DNA from: Leptospira fletcheri
GTDB taxonomy: Bacteria > Spirochaetota > Leptospiria > Leptospirales > Leptospiraceae
Assembly: GCF_004769195.1 (NCBI RefSeq)
Contig: NZ_RQET01000007.1
Span: 124,001-188,000, forward strand
Length of the DNA stretch: 64,000 nucleotides
Direction: 5' to 3'
Of this stretch, positions 23,852 through 34,400 are shown in pieces. The stretch's first letter is position 1; each line of letters opens with the position of its first letter. Position numbers and translations under genes: made by a program. The notes under the pieces were generated by a model, which worked only from the letters and a program-made list of their open reading frames with translations, made no database searches and was not told the DNA's origin.

Positions 23852-24924
23852 TCTCCGAGATCACAAATATCCTTCATTATTTTTGTCTCTCCAACCTGAT
23901 TTTCCTGATAGGGTTGTTCGCTTGGAAATACAATTACGATCTCAGGATCCGCATTGCGGCCGGATTTTCATTCGGAATCGTTTCCTACATTATCCTCAGT
24001 CTGGATCCGGATCTGAGGATTTCCTTTCCGCTCCGTATCGTATTGTTTGCTGGGTTGCTCAGTTTGCCGTTCTTTTTTTGGATCCTGAGTTCGGCGATTT
24101 TTAAGGACCATTTCCGGCTCAAAGCCTGGCATTGGCTTTTGCTTTTCGGGAAGATTGCCGTTTCCGCCTTACTCGTCTATCCGGTTTTGGACCAGATCAG
24201 CATGAGGGGACCCATAGAGTCGGAAACGGTTTTGGCTCATATCATCGTTCCCACTTTGATCTCTCTGGCTTTCGTTTTATTCGCGATCTTTCAGACATAC
24301 TCGGGTCGTAAGGACGATTTGGTGGAAACACGCAGGAGATTACGCGAAGTACATATACTGATGACAGGGAGCGTGATCACGTTCGGAATCTTTTCCCACT
24401 TGATCCTGAGGGGAAAAACGCTGTCGGAAGTTTTGGATTTGATCAACGTCCTGCTCGCATGGGGATTGATCCTTGCGTTCATGTATTTGGTACTGGAATT
24501 GAAGGATGGTCTTGTCGATCCGGAACCCTCGATAGAAGCGGACGAAGAAGAAAGGACCGTCCAAGCGGATCCGATCCTCAAGAAGAAACTGGTGCTGGCC
24601 TTCGAAGAGGAAAAACTCTATCGCAAGGAAGGACTGACCATCGGTCAATTGGCGGAGGATCTGGAAGTGCAGGAATACAAGTTAAGACGACTGATCAACC
24701 AAGCCATGGGTTTCCGCAACTTTCCGGATTTCTTAAACCGGTACAGAATCCAGGAAGCTTGCGAAATCCTGCTGGATCCGGAAAAAGACGAATTGCCCAT
24801 CATTCGGATCGCCATGGATTTGGGCTATCAATCCCTGGGCCCCTTCAATCGCGCATTTAAGGAACTCACCGGGGTGACCCCTACGGAGTTTCGTAAAAAT
24901 CGAGAAAGACAATTGCAGACCTAA
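23848..24924 (+). CDS. Membrane-anchored AraC-family regulator
   Basis: This encodes about 358 residues. The N-terminal 220 contain some seven hydrophobic segments (for example YFCLSNLIFLIGLFAW and VLFAGLLSLPFFFWILSSAI). The C-terminus is an AraC DNA-binding domain (LTIGQLAEDLEVQEYKLRRL, then IIRIAMDLGYQSLGPFNRAF, KELTGVTPTEFRKNR). Membrane-bound AraC regulators sense a ligand in the bilayer or periplasm and act on DNA at the membrane. The TTG at 23848 is chosen because it overlaps the previous stop and follows a GGAAGAG site. A second frame opens upstream at another TTG. Confidence 0.78.
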   Translation: MISEITNILHYFCLSNLIFLIGLFAWKYNYDLRIRIAAGFSFGIVSYIILSLDPDLRISFPLRIVLFAGLLSLPFFFWILSSAIFKDHFRLKAWHWLLLFGKIAVSALLVYPVLDQISMRGPIESETVLAHIIVPTLISLAFVLFAIFQTYSGRKDDLVETRRRLREVHILMTGSVITFGIFSHLILRGKTLSEVLDLINVLLAWGLILAFMYLVLELKDGLVDPEPSIEADEEERTVQADPILKKKLVLAFEEEKLYRKEGLTIGQLAEDLEVQEYKLRRLINQAMGFRNFPDFLNRYRIQEACEILLDPEKDELPIIRIAMDLGYQSLGPFNRAFKELTGVTPTEFRKNRERQLQT

Positions 24925-24943
24925 TTTCCGCCTGAAATCCTCT

Positions 24944-24970
24944 CCGATTTCGGAATCGGCTAGAGTTTTT
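24944..24970 (+). terminator. Possible terminator after the AraC-type gene
   Basis: CCGATT (24944-24949) pairs with AATCGG (24954-24959), and a short GTTTTT run follows. The stem is short. Confidence 0.45.
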
Positions 24971-25043
24971 CAGGATTGTCTGGCCTCGGAAAGGTCTCAT
25001 CGTATAGAATCAAAGGACGAAAAACCTGAACTCGAGGTGAACC

Positions 25044-25862
25044 ATGACGGAATTAGTGCAGAAATACGGATTGGACGGTTATTATCTTTTTTCCCTTGTC
25101 ACCCTTTGGGTGAGATACTTGATCATGGCGGGGTTGGCATACGTTTTCGTCTGGCTGCTCTTCCGTGATAAATTGAAACATAGGATCATCCAATCCAAAC
25201 TTCCGGAAGCGGACAAGATCTGGCACGAACTCAAATATTCCGCGCTAACTTTGTTCATCTTTGCTGCCTCGGGAGTGCTGGTGTATCTGATGAAAGAGCA
25301 GGGATGGACTTTATTGTACGATAAGGTTTCCGATTACGGGGTCCCGTATCTGGTCTTCAGCATCGTGGCCCTGATACTCTTGCACGACACGTATTTTTAT
25401 TGGACTCACCGTCTTATGCACCATCCTGTTCTATTCAAAAGAATGCATTTGGTGCACCATAAATCCACCAATCCTTCCCCCTGGGCCGCTTTTTCCTTTC
25501 ATCCATACGAAGCCGTTATAGAGGCGGGAATCGTTCCCCTAGCGGCGCTGATTCTGCCCTTGCATTCCGCGGCTCTGCTCGTCTTCTTTTTTTACAGCAA
25601 TTTTCTGAACGTGTTAGGACACCTTTCTTTCGAGCTGTTTCCGAAAGGGTTTTTAGACAACAGGTTCCTGAGCTGGCACAACACTACGACGCATCATAAC
25701 ATGCATCATAAATACTTTAACTGCAATTACGGACTTTATTTCAACATTTGGGATAGGTTGATGGGAACGAATCACGTCAAATACAAAGAGACGTTCCGAG
25801 AAGTGACGAATCGGCTTCCTGAAGAAGCGCCGGATGCGAGACCGCAGGGAGCCGGAGTATAA
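25044..25862 (+). CDS. Fatty acid hydroxylase/sterol desaturase-family membrane enzyme
   Basis: This is a 272-residue integral membrane protein with about five hydrophobic segments. It carries the di-iron histidine motifs of the family: HDTYFYWTHRLMHH, HLVHHKSTNP and TTHHNMHHKYFN. Members hydroxylate or desaturate sterols, fatty acids or related lipids at the membrane. The substrate in this organism is unknown. It is single, in the same direction as the AraC gene but with a likely terminator between, and it converges with the histidine kinase gene, whose stop lies nine bases away. Confidence 0.88.
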   Translation: MTELVQKYGLDGYYLFSLVTLWVRYLIMAGLAYVFVWLLFRDKLKHRIIQSKLPEADKIWHELKYSALTLFIFAASGVLVYLMKEQGWTLLYDKVSDYGVPYLVFSIVALILLHDTYFYWTHRLMHHPVLFKRMHLVHHKSTNPSPWAAFSFHPYEAVIEAGIVPLAALILPLHSAALLVFFFYSNFLNVLGHLSFELFPKGFLDNRFLSWHNTTTHHNMHHKYFNCNYGLYFNIWDRLMGTNHVKYKETFREVTNRLPEEAPDARPQGAGV

Positions 25863-25871
25863 ACCGGTACT

Positions 25872-27884
25872 TTAGCTTAACATAGGAAATCTGACTCGAG
25901 TGGCGGTTCCTTTCGGACAAGGGATATCGGTGACGGTTCCTTTCAACTGCTTTGCCAACAGATCCACCAGCTCGAGTCCCATGGTATCCAGAGCGTCTTT
26001 CCGATTCTCTTTTCCTCCTCCGTTGTCGCTGACTTCCAAGTGGATCCAGGAATCTTCCCTGTAAAAGGAGATTCCCAGGCGCTTCGGTTCGGAGGAAGAT
26101 CTGTCCGCGAACGCGTGCTTAAGAGTATTCGTAACCAATTCGTTTAATATGAGTCCGATGGGGATAAAGGCATTCTGTTTCACAGGAATGGATTCGCATC
26201 TTAGGTCTATACCTATATCGTTATGATCGAAACCGTAGGATCGTAGGAGACTCTCCACCAATTTACTGACATATTCCGGAAAAAATTCGTCGCTTACCGA
26301 CATCCTCCCGTATAGGGATTCGTGCACGTAAGCCATAGACTGTATTCGGTTTTGGCTTTCGAGCAACACGGATTTCGGTTCGAGGTTTTCGCTCTTATCC
26401 AATTGGAGGGAAAGAAGACTGGAGAGGACTTGAAGATAGTTTTTGACTCTGTGATGTACCTCCTTCAACAAAAGTTCTTTTTCCTTCAAGGTTTCCGTCA
26501 TGATCTCCTCGGCGGCTTTCACCTGACTGAAATCGTTGATAAAACCTTCGAGAGCCACGATTTCTCCGTTTTCGCCTTTTACCGCGGAGCCTTGTTCCCA
26601 AAACCATCGGATTTCTCCGTTGCGATGATGGATTCTATAAATCAATCGATAAGCCTTATTCGCGTTGATCGCTTCGACAACGTCGTCGTAGACTTTCTGA
26701 GCGTCTTCCGGATGGATGATGCTTCCGAACGACACCGTCCGATTGTAAACGAAATCGGAGGGAGAATACCCCGTCAGTTCGAAGCAGCCTTCGCTCATGA
26801 ACTCCATGGTCCAGTCCATATCCACTTGGCATCGATACGCGATTCCTGGAAGATTTTTCATTAAGGTGGAAAGTTGGCGTTCCCGTTCTTTAAGCGTTCC
26901 CTCCGCTTTTTTGAACGGGGTGATGTCGGTGCTCATGGCCAGAGCGCCTTCGTAATTCCCGTGGATATCGAATATGGGACTGCTGGACATGAGGAGCCAT
27001 ACCGACTCTCCCATTTTGTTCTTAAAATGGAATTCGTGGATTTCGCTGATTCCTAGTTTTCGATCCTTAAGTCGCCTGTCCAACAGGGATCGATTTTCGG
27101 GAGCGACAAAGTCGTACAAGGATTTTCCCAAGAAATTGCGCTGAGGGATTTCCAGGAATTCGCACATTTTTTGATTCACAAAGGAGGTATTGGCGTCCTT
27201 GTCGATCATCCAAATCCCTTCCTGTGTCGTCTCTATGATCTTTTTATAATTGTTCTGGGTCTGTAGAAGGGCCTCTTTGAGTTCCTCGAAAAAAGCCAGT
27301 AAGATCGCGATCGCGGAAGCCATTCGGAAAAAAGTTCCTAAGAGAAAGCCGAAATGTGCGAATTTGACGGAACTCCGGAGGAAGGGGTAGTTCAATACGT
27401 GGAATCCCCAGAGCAGGAAGATCCATCCCGCGATTTTCTTGCCTAGGTTATCATGACTGTTCCTCAGGAACACGTAGCCGGTATAGCCCATCGAGATCCC
27501 GACCAAAAAATAAATCGGGGATATGAATAGATCGCTCCTATCGTTGACGAGGTCCAGATAGATTGCCCAAGTTCCCACCGTAGCGAATATCCCGATCACG
27601 AATCCCGGGGTTTTACGTTTCAGGAAATTCATGCAACCGGCCAGTTGAAAACACGCCTGAAGAAAATCCACGGTCACGTTCGGATAATATCTATAGATCG
27701 TTTCCGCTTCCGTGATCCTGAGGATATTGCCTACATAAAAAAGAATGTGGAAGAACCAACAGATCGCCCAGAGCAAAAGCGCCCTTTGCTTTTCCTTATA
27801 ATATAGATAAAGATAGATCGCGAATAAGAGGAATCCCGCCGGAAGAGAGGCTAGGATTGTCGGCAATAGCCAGGGATGCGACAC
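25872..27884 (-). CDS. Membrane PAS sensor histidine kinase (HisKA_2 type)
   Basis: This encodes 670 residues. The N-terminal 210 form about seven membrane segments. Then come two PAS domains (residues about 220-330 and 335-460, the second with a PAC-like IEALEGFINDFSQVK end), and a HisKA_2-type dimerisation domain with the phospho-acceptor in KEVHHRVKNYLQVLSSLLSL. A C-terminal ATPase has LILNELVTNTLKHAF and an NGGGKE box. HisKA_2/HWE kinases often signal to unusual response regulators. No regulator gene is adjacent. It is convergent with the hydroxylase and lies upstream of the two glycosyltransferases on the same strand, 41 bases after the stop of the GT-C gene. Confidence 0.87.
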   Translation of the reverse strand: MSHPWLLPTILASLPAGFLLFAIYLYLYYKEKQRALLLWAICWFFHILFYVGNILRITEAETIYRYYPNVTVDFLQACFQLAGCMNFLKRKTPGFVIGIFATVGTWAIYLDLVNDRSDLFISPIYFLVGISMGYTGYVFLRNSHDNLGKKIAGWIFLLWGFHVLNYPFLRSSVKFAHFGFLLGTFFRMASAIAILLAFFEELKEALLQTQNNYKKIIETTQEGIWMIDKDANTSFVNQKMCEFLEIPQRNFLGKSLYDFVAPENRSLLDRRLKDRKLGISEIHEFHFKNKMGESVWLLMSSSPIFDIHGNYEGALAMSTDITPFKKAEGTLKERERQLSTLMKNLPGIAYRCQVDMDWTMEFMSEGCFELTGYSPSDFVYNRTVSFGSIIHPEDAQKVYDDVVEAINANKAYRLIYRIHHRNGEIRWFWEQGSAVKGENGEIVALEGFINDFSQVKAAEEIMTETLKEKELLLKEVHHRVKNYLQVLSSLLSLQLDKSENLEPKSVLLESQNRIQSMAYVHESLYGRMSVSDEFFPEYVSKLVESLLRSYGFDHNDIGIDLRCESIPVKQNAFIPIGLILNELVTNTLKHAFADRSSSEPKRLGISFYREDSWIHLEVSDNGGGKENRKDALDTMGLELVDLLAKQLKGTVTDIPCPKGTATRVRFPMLS

Positions 27885-27925
27885 GACTTAGTCTCCCGAA
27901 TCGAAATTTTCCGAAAGAAAGGAAA

Positions 27926-29884
27926 TTACATTTTGATTAGACGATATTCTTTTATGCAATATTGCCCGCTCTCATGTCTATGTTCCGAAATAAGAGTTGC
28001 GGAATACCCCAAAGACTCGGTTCTTTTCCGGTTCTTTGTCGGTAATTCGCAATTCGGTCCGATATAAACCAATGTATCAAATTCTTCCCAATTCCTCCAA
28101 CGATATTTGTTATCGTTTCGGAATTTCCCTTTTTCCAGCGTTTTCAAACGCATTAAAAGATCGAACTCTGAGGCGAGGAGTCTTCCCGGAGTCTGGAAAT
28201 TTTCCTCTTCGTGAAAAGCGTTGAAGGCGATGTATCGACCTTTCGGATCCAAAAATGCGGCAAAGTCTCTTGCGGGTTGAAAGGCTTTTTCTTCGAAACC
28301 TTTCAGACAAAAGGCATGAGCGGAGCCGTAAGAGTCTCGGAGAAGTCCGCCGGGGCGGAAAAATAACGAAATCCCCCATCCGAATGTAACGAGAGAAATC
28401 ATTAGCGCGACGTATTTCGTTCTAGCCTCTTTTGCGTCGCGGATCGCACGAAAGAACCATAGGCTCAGAATCCAAATGAGGGCAGGCAAGGGATAGAACA
28501 CGTGTCTCAATTGCTTGTTTCCCGTGCTCAGATCGATGACGATGTACTGCAAAAAAACCACGGCAGTCACCGCGAAAAGGGGATCGCGGAGGGCTCTCGG
28601 CCAGGACAATTTTTCCAATTTTTCTAATATGCCGTTCGATCCCTCGGTACGCTCGGCCGATTTCGTTCCGTCGGAAGTTCCCTTTTGTCGCTTTTTCCAG
28701 ATTTCAGAATAAGACCAGTAAAGGATCCATGCAAGTGCGAGGACGAAAAACGTCCGGAAAATCCAGGGGTGGTCGAAGACGTGGCTGGCCGGAACCTTAT
28801 CGCTCTGAGATTCGAAAAGGCTGAGTATAAAACTCCGCACGAATTTGTTCACGATCATCTGGGCGTTCACCAGGCTCATGACCCGATCCAGGTTCGCGAA
28901 CAGCCAGACGAAGCAGGGGAAAATCGCGTAAATATAAAGAATTCTTAATGAAGGAGGGGCGACCGTTTTTACAGTCTTTCTGTTGGCGAATAGGAAATAA
29001 TTGAAATCCAGGAACAGGATTACTGTCAGAAAATATAAGATCTTCTTGAAGTTCTTTTGGTCTAGATTCCAATCCGTGACCACTCTTAAAAGGGGAAGGG
29101 AAAAAACCATTCCCACGACTAGGATCAAAAAAACGAGTCTGAATCCCTTGTAATGCGTCCGGATCGAAAAGCGTAGAAATCCGACAAGCTCCGGAAAACG
29201 GGACAAGGCTTCGTATGCGAACAAGGAAATGAAAAGAAGAAGTCCGTACGGGTATTTGGTAAAAAAAAGCGCCAACAAGGAAACGGAGATTCCGATCCGA
29301 ACCGATGTATTTTGCGGATCCAACTCGGAACCTGCAGGCAGGTCCTGTACGGAATCGTAAAGTCTGTACAGAGAAAAATACACCCAGAGCAGAACGAACA
29401 TCCCTTGGGTTTCCAACATGGAAGAGAGACTATAGGCCGGGGTCTCCGTTGTATGTAGGGTCATCGCCAGAACGAAGGCGGAAGCGATTCCTGAAAATAA
29501 GAGAGAGCCAGTGACCCGAAAGCTGATAAAGACGAGTGTCGGAAAGCAGAGAGCGTAAAATACCAGCCCTAAAAAAGAATCCTTCCAAGTGATCGGCCAA
29601 TCTCCCGGTCCCCAAAGTAAAAATAAGGAGAGGATGGAACGCAAAGGGGGCCAAGTGGAGGCCTCCAGGAAAGGAAAAAATCCCCTCCAGTACCTGCCGT
29701 CCCGGAAGTCCTGGTACTGGTCCAGCAATTGACTCAATCTGATATTTTCGTCCCAAGTGAGGAGGTCCTTCATCGGACAAAGATCTAGGAAAAAGGTCCA
29801 ATGTTTCCAGACCATTGTTCCCGTTAGGATAAGAGCCGCAGATATCGCGAACGCTCCTAGGACTCTATCCGCGAGACGATTCAT
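27926..29884 (-). CDS. Polytopic membrane protein, GT-C glycosyltransferase-like
   Basis: This encodes about 652 residues with around 11-13 hydrophobic segments and a large soluble C-terminal portion. An early acidic stretch (DLCPMKDLLTWDENIRLSQL) may hold the Asp-containing loop of GT-C glycosyltransferases. These enzymes use polyprenyl-phosphate sugars. The start is the ATG at 29884, which has a GGAGGA ribosome-binding site and overlaps the end of the GT2 gene by 20 bases. The pair looks like a polyprenyl sugar donor synthase with its user. Substrate unknown. Confidence 0.62.
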   Translation of the reverse strand: MNRLADRVLGAFAISAALILTGTMVWKHWTFFLDLCPMKDLLTWDENIRLSQLLDQYQDFRDGRYWRGFFPFLEASTWPPLRSILSLFLLWGPGDWPITWKDSFLGLVFYALCFPTLVFISFRVTGSLLFSGIASAFVLAMTLHTTETPAYSLSSMLETQGMFVLLWVYFSLYRLYDSVQDLPAGSELDPQNTSVRIGISVSLLALFFTKYPYGLLLFISLFAYEALSRFPELVGFLRFSIRTHYKGFRLVFLILVVGMVFSLPLLRVVTDWNLDQKNFKKILYFLTVILFLDFNYFLFANRKTVKTVAPPSLRILYIYAIFPCFVWLFANLDRVMSLVNAQMIVNKFVRSFILSLFESQSDKVPASHVFDHPWIFRTFFVLALAWILYWSYSEIWKKRQKGTSDGTKSAERTEGSNGILEKLEKLSWPRALRDPLFAVTAVVFLQYIVIDLSTGNKQLRHVFYPLPALIWILSLWFFRAIRDAKEARTKYVALMISLVTFGWGISLFFRPGGLLRDSYGSAHAFCLKGFEEKAFQPARDFAAFLDPKGRYIAFNAFHEEENFQTPGRLLASEFDLLMRLKTLEKGKFRNDNKYRWRNWEEFDTLVYIGPNCELPTKNRKRTESLGYSATLISEHRHESGQYCIKEYRLIKM

Positions 29885-30944
29885 TCTTCCTCCGTGCGTT
29901 TTCACGATCAACGCGGGAGTGTTTCCTTTGCTCTAGCGTTTCGACGGAGTAGATCTTTTCGATCACATAGAGTGGGCGGTTTTTGGTCTGGTCATTGACG
30001 CGACTCAGGTATTCTCCGATCATTCCCAAGGCTAATAGCTGGACTCCTCCCAGCAGCAGGACTACGACCATGACGGAAGTCCAGCCTTGGATCGTATTGT
30101 TCGTGAACAATTTCAGATACAGTATATAGATCGAATACAAGGAACCCGCAAACGCGGCGGAAAAGCCCAAATAAGAGGATAATTTCAAGGGAGCGGAAGA
30201 AAAAGATGTGATCCCGTCCAAAGCGAATTTCAGCATCTTTCCGACGGAGAACTTTGTTTCTCCGTCGAACCTCTCGTCCCGATCGTATTCCAGTCCCGTT
30301 TGCCGAAAACCGATCCAGGCGATCAAGCCTCGGATGTACCTATGCTGTTCTCTCATAGAGACCAACACGTCCGTTACCCGCCTGCTCATGATCCGAAAAT
30401 CTCCCGTATCGATCGGAATATCGAATCTAGTAAGTTTCTTTAAAGTTCGGTAAAAAAGATGGGCGGTCAGAAGTTTGAAAATGGATTCTCCGTCGCGCGT
30501 CCTACGTCGGGCGTAAACCACGTCGTATCCGTCCTTCATTTTTTCGAATAGATCCGCTACGAATTCCGGAGGGTCCTGCAAATCCCCGTCCATAACCGCC
30601 ACGTTTTCCCCCCTTGCGACATCTATCCCGGCGGTGATCGCAAGCTGGTGCCCGTAGTTTCTGGACAGGTTGATTAAAAAGAAGCCTGGGGTGGATCCGC
30701 AGAACTTTTTCAAAATCTCGGCGCTATCGTCCCGTGACCCGTCGTTGACGAAAAGGATCTCTGCGTCTTCCGGCCGGAAGGAGAATCTTTTTTTTAAAAT
30801 ATATAACAGAGAGTTCAGACGTTTGACGAGTTCGGGAATCGTTTTTTCCTCGTTGTAAATCGGAATCACTACGGAGAGGAGGGGTGGTTTGGAAGCCATC
30901 TTGACGTTGGTACGATGTTGCATTCCGGCCAAAATGTCGACCAT
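29865..30944 (-). CDS. GT2 polyprenyl-phosphate glycosyltransferase (DPM1/ArnC-like)
   Basis: This encodes 359 residues, with the real start perhaps at MASKPP near 30899. A GT2 domain holds SVVIPIYNEEKTI, ILFVNDGSRDDSAEIL, NYGHQLAITAGIDVARGENV and VMDGDLQDPPEF (the DxD-type metal motif). Two C-terminal hydrophobic segments follow (about 240-320). Such enzymes put a sugar on dolichyl- or undecaprenyl-phosphate for later transfer to glycan or lipid A. Overlap with the GT-C-like gene suggests a shared pathway. Confidence 0.88.
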   Translation of the reverse strand: MVDILAGMQHRTNVKMASKPPLLSVVIPIYNEEKTIPELVKRLNSLLYILKKRFSFRPEDAEILFVNDGSRDDSAEILKKFCGSTPGFFLINLSRNYGHQLAITAGIDVARGENVAVMDGDLQDPPEFVADLFEKMKDGYDVVYARRRTRDGESIFKLLTAHLFYRTLKKLTRFDIPIDTGDFRIMSRRVTDVLVSMREQHRYIRGLIAWIGFRQTGLEYDRDERFDGETKFSVGKMLKFALDGITSFSSAPLKLSSYLGFSAAFAGSLYSIYILYLKLFTNNTIQGWTSVMVVVLLLGGVQLLALGMIGEYLSRVNDQTKNRPLYVIEKIYSVETLEQRKHSRVDRENARRKNESSRG

Positions 30945-31081
30945 AATTCAAGGGGACGAAAATCTGCGGATTGCTTTTCCCTGTCAGTAGGACCGGATTT
31001 GGGAGGGAATCCGTAAAAAAGGACTTTACAAGACGACTAGAATGCAGATCCTATATTTGCACAAAAATCCAAGAAAGGGTT

Positions 31082-31423
31082 ATGAAAATCAAAGTCACCA
31101 CGAAAAACGACGTCCACATCATCAAGATCGAAGGACCCATCAAAGCAGGTAACGAATTCGAGCTTGGACAAAAAATCGAGGAGTACATCTCGAAAGGTGA
31201 CGTCCCCAAATTTATCATCGATCTGAAAAAAGTGCCTTTCATCAACTCCGCCGGATTGGGAATGTTCTTGAACATTTACAAACACATCGACGGGCTCAAA
31301 GGAAGAATGGTTTTTACGAATCTGAATTCGGACATTGAGAATTTGATGGAGATTACCAAACTTGCTAGCATTTTTGAGATTTATAAAACCTTAGAAGAGG
31401 CTATCGAGTCTTTCGAATATTGA
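31082..31423 (+). CDS. STAS-domain protein (anti-sigma-factor antagonist family)
   Basis: This is a 113-residue single STAS domain. The phospho-acceptor Ser is in VPFINSAGLGMFLN (residues about 56-69). A ribosome-binding site (GAAAGGG) precedes the ATG at 31082; the longer frame from 30971 lacks support. It leads a run of same-strand genes (AsmA-like, lipoprotein, giant protein). It is a paralogue of the gene at 11112 and both carry Ser at the same place. Confidence 0.87.
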   Translation: MKIKVTTKNDVHIIKIEGPIKAGNEFELGQKIEEYISKGDVPKFIIDLKKVPFINSAGLGMFLNIYKHIDGLKGRMVFTNLNSDIENLMEITKLASIFEIYKTLEEAIESFEY

Positions 31424-31439
31424 TCCTTTAGAAAACCAG

Positions 31440-34400
31440 GTGTTCCCATCGGTTTTTCAGATTCTGTTAAAGCGAAAAATTCTATTATCCGTACTCTTCG
31501 TACTCTTTCTTATCTACCATTCCATCTTCAATTCCTTTACCGGACAGATTCTCTTCGATAGGGTTTTTGTGCCGATGGTCCGGGGGGAATTGAGGGGAAA
31601 GATCCGAAAGTTCTCTCCCTTATACGGTATACGGATCGAGGATTTGGCTCTCGGAACTCGACCCGAATGGGGCCCCGACCCGGTTTTGCAGGCAAAGGGT
31701 CTGGAATTCAGTTACAATCTTCCTTATATTCTCTTCGGACGTTTGAAGATCTCCCGGATTTCTCTCGAGAATGCGACCGTCCGACTGAAAAAAAAGAAGG
31801 GAATCTGGAACGTAGCAACCTTGCTTTCCGGTTCGGATTCCGGAGGGAAAGAGAAAGCGAGCCCGCCTCCGGCAAAAGAATCACCAATCTCCGTCATCCG
31901 CACGTATCTCCCGGTCAGCGCCTTTGCAAGGTTGGAGTTGAAGAATCTAGACTTCGGCATTTCTTCGGAGGAGGGAGGCAAGTCAACCGAAGTAGGGATG
32001 GCGGGACTGGATTTGGATCTGGAAATAGATACCGAAAGATTTTCCTCCGTTCCTTTGAATCTTTCCGCCCTAGGGCTCATCGACGATTTCAAGCTCTCTC
32101 TGAATCCCGAAAAACCGATTCGAATCCGCTTCCGAGATCCTCTCCGACAGATGGACCATCCGTTTCGGTTGACTTGGATCTGGGAACGCTCGGACACAAG
32201 GCACCCGTTCCGTTCTAAAATGGACATAGGTGCGGACAAGATACGATTGAAAATCGCGGATCGTTTGGCGGAACCTTTCGGATTTTCTTTCCGGTACGAC
32301 CTGGACTATTCTCCCGTCTCCAAAGAAATCGTTTTAAAAAATCTGAAACTGGCAGTGAACGAAGATGAATGGTTGGAGGGGGGAGGCAGGATTTCCGGAA
32401 TCGGGTCCGAACTCCAAAATGTACATTTCGCTTTGCAAAAGTCCTCGATTCGATTGGCTCCGATTTCCGGATTCCTGACGGACCTAGGGATTCGGGGAAT
32501 CTCTCTCCAGGGAAATGCGTCTCTGGCTCCTCTTTTGCTCGAGGGTACCTCCAAAGAACTGCGTGCAACGGGAGAGGTGAAAGCCTCCGGTCTGGATCTT
32601 AGGATCGGTGCCAAGGCGCACAGTATCCAGGAGTTGGATCTGGATTGGGACGGAAGATTCCGTCCGCAGCCGACGGAGGAAGCGACAGCGGAGAAACCTT
32701 TGCCTTGGATCTCTCTTCTGGAGATCAAACGTCTGAAAGCCCTATATAACGGTTCAAGTCTGGCGGGAACCTTTTTCTATTCGGGCGATTCTTCCCTCGC
32801 TGCGCCAGCTCTCGATTTAAAGCTGAAACTGGACCGCTTCTCCTTGGCTCCTTATGTTTCCGGACTGTCCGGTCTGCTGTCCGTCGATTTGAACGTAAAG
32901 GGAAGGGATTTTTCCGATCTAAATGCGGGTTTGTCGCTGAAACTATCCGATTTTCGTTTTCCTTACGGGCGGGGAAATTCCGGAAATATCGGGTTAAATG
33001 CAAAAGGAAATTATACATTCCTTTTTTTTAAAAAACCTTGGGCCTTGGAAAGGATCAAGGCGACTCCGGTTTCGGTTTCGGTTTTTTCTCCGGACGGGGA
33101 ACGTGCACTCTTTCTGGAAAGTTTCGTCGAGATTGGGATCCGGGATTCCTTGGCTTTGAGTGTGGGTGGATTGAAGATCGAAGCGGATTTGGATGAGCTG
33201 ATTCCCCCTCTACCCCTGGCATTGCGGGAATCCTTGATTCCCTTACGGTCGCAGATCGGTTCCCGCTTATCTCTTGGCGGAAATTTGAACTATGTTAAGA
33301 AGGAAAAGAAGCAGGGAATCGACGGAAATATACGTCTGAATCTTCCCGCTTTGGAAATCAAAGACGGGAAACTGAATCTTTCCGCAAAGGTGGAAGGAAC
33401 TCCCCCGGATAAGATCTTCCTGGATCGGATGGATTTGACTGCCTTTTCCGGGAAGCTGGCGCTTTCCTCCCAAGGGATTTTGACTCGGGCCAAGCCGGGA
33501 GAAACCGCTGCCCTGGGAGATTTTTCCCCCGACTTAAAGGGAAGTCTTAAACTTATCTCGGCGGAGGACGCCTATCTGATTAAAGGTCTTACGTTCCGAG
33601 GAGATTTGCGCTTGGGTTTCGGGTGGCAAGGATCGGATTTGAGCGGAACACTTACTTCCAAGGATTCCAGTCTGTACGTGAGCAACCGTCTCTGCCCGAG
33701 CCCGGAATGCAAGCTCTATCGGATCGACGGGTTAAACGCAACCGTACCGTTTCAACACGATCTTTCCGTCAAGGAAACCCGGAATCTGATCGAAGGGAAC
33801 AAGAGAAAATTCGTGCTGAATTACGGACGAATGCCGGAACCGAACTTTACGATCCGCGAAATCGTAGGGACTCATCCGTCTTTGAAAGGGGTTCCCTTCG
33901 AATACATTAAGCCGAAAACGGACTCACCCGGTCTTTCGGCGAACCTAAGTTATTCAGAAAATTATTTACGAATGGATTTCCTGAAGATACATACTCTTGA
34001 CGGGGAAGTACTGGGAAAAGACGTGATCGTGAACGTCGGCTCGGGAGATCCGGAAAGAATGGAATATTCGATGGAATTAAGGGTCAAGGACATAGATTTA
34101 AAACAGCTTCTTCCGGGGAGAAGCCGAGGGAAGATCGACGACGGGAAAATCAAGGCCGACCTGAATCTTTGGGGCCGAAATCTGGGGGACCCTATCCCGA
34201 ACCTGAATCTGTTTTTCAGCGTATATCAGATAGGACGCGACTTCGGAAAGAGCGCGATCAATATATTCGCACCTTCGAATTTATTGACGGACTTTATCTA
34301 TACCAGTTACGCGGTGGATAAGATAGAACTGGAACTTTCCAAAGGTCTCGTGTACGCGGTGATCCTTTTTAAACGGTCCGTCCTGGGAACCCTTGTAAAT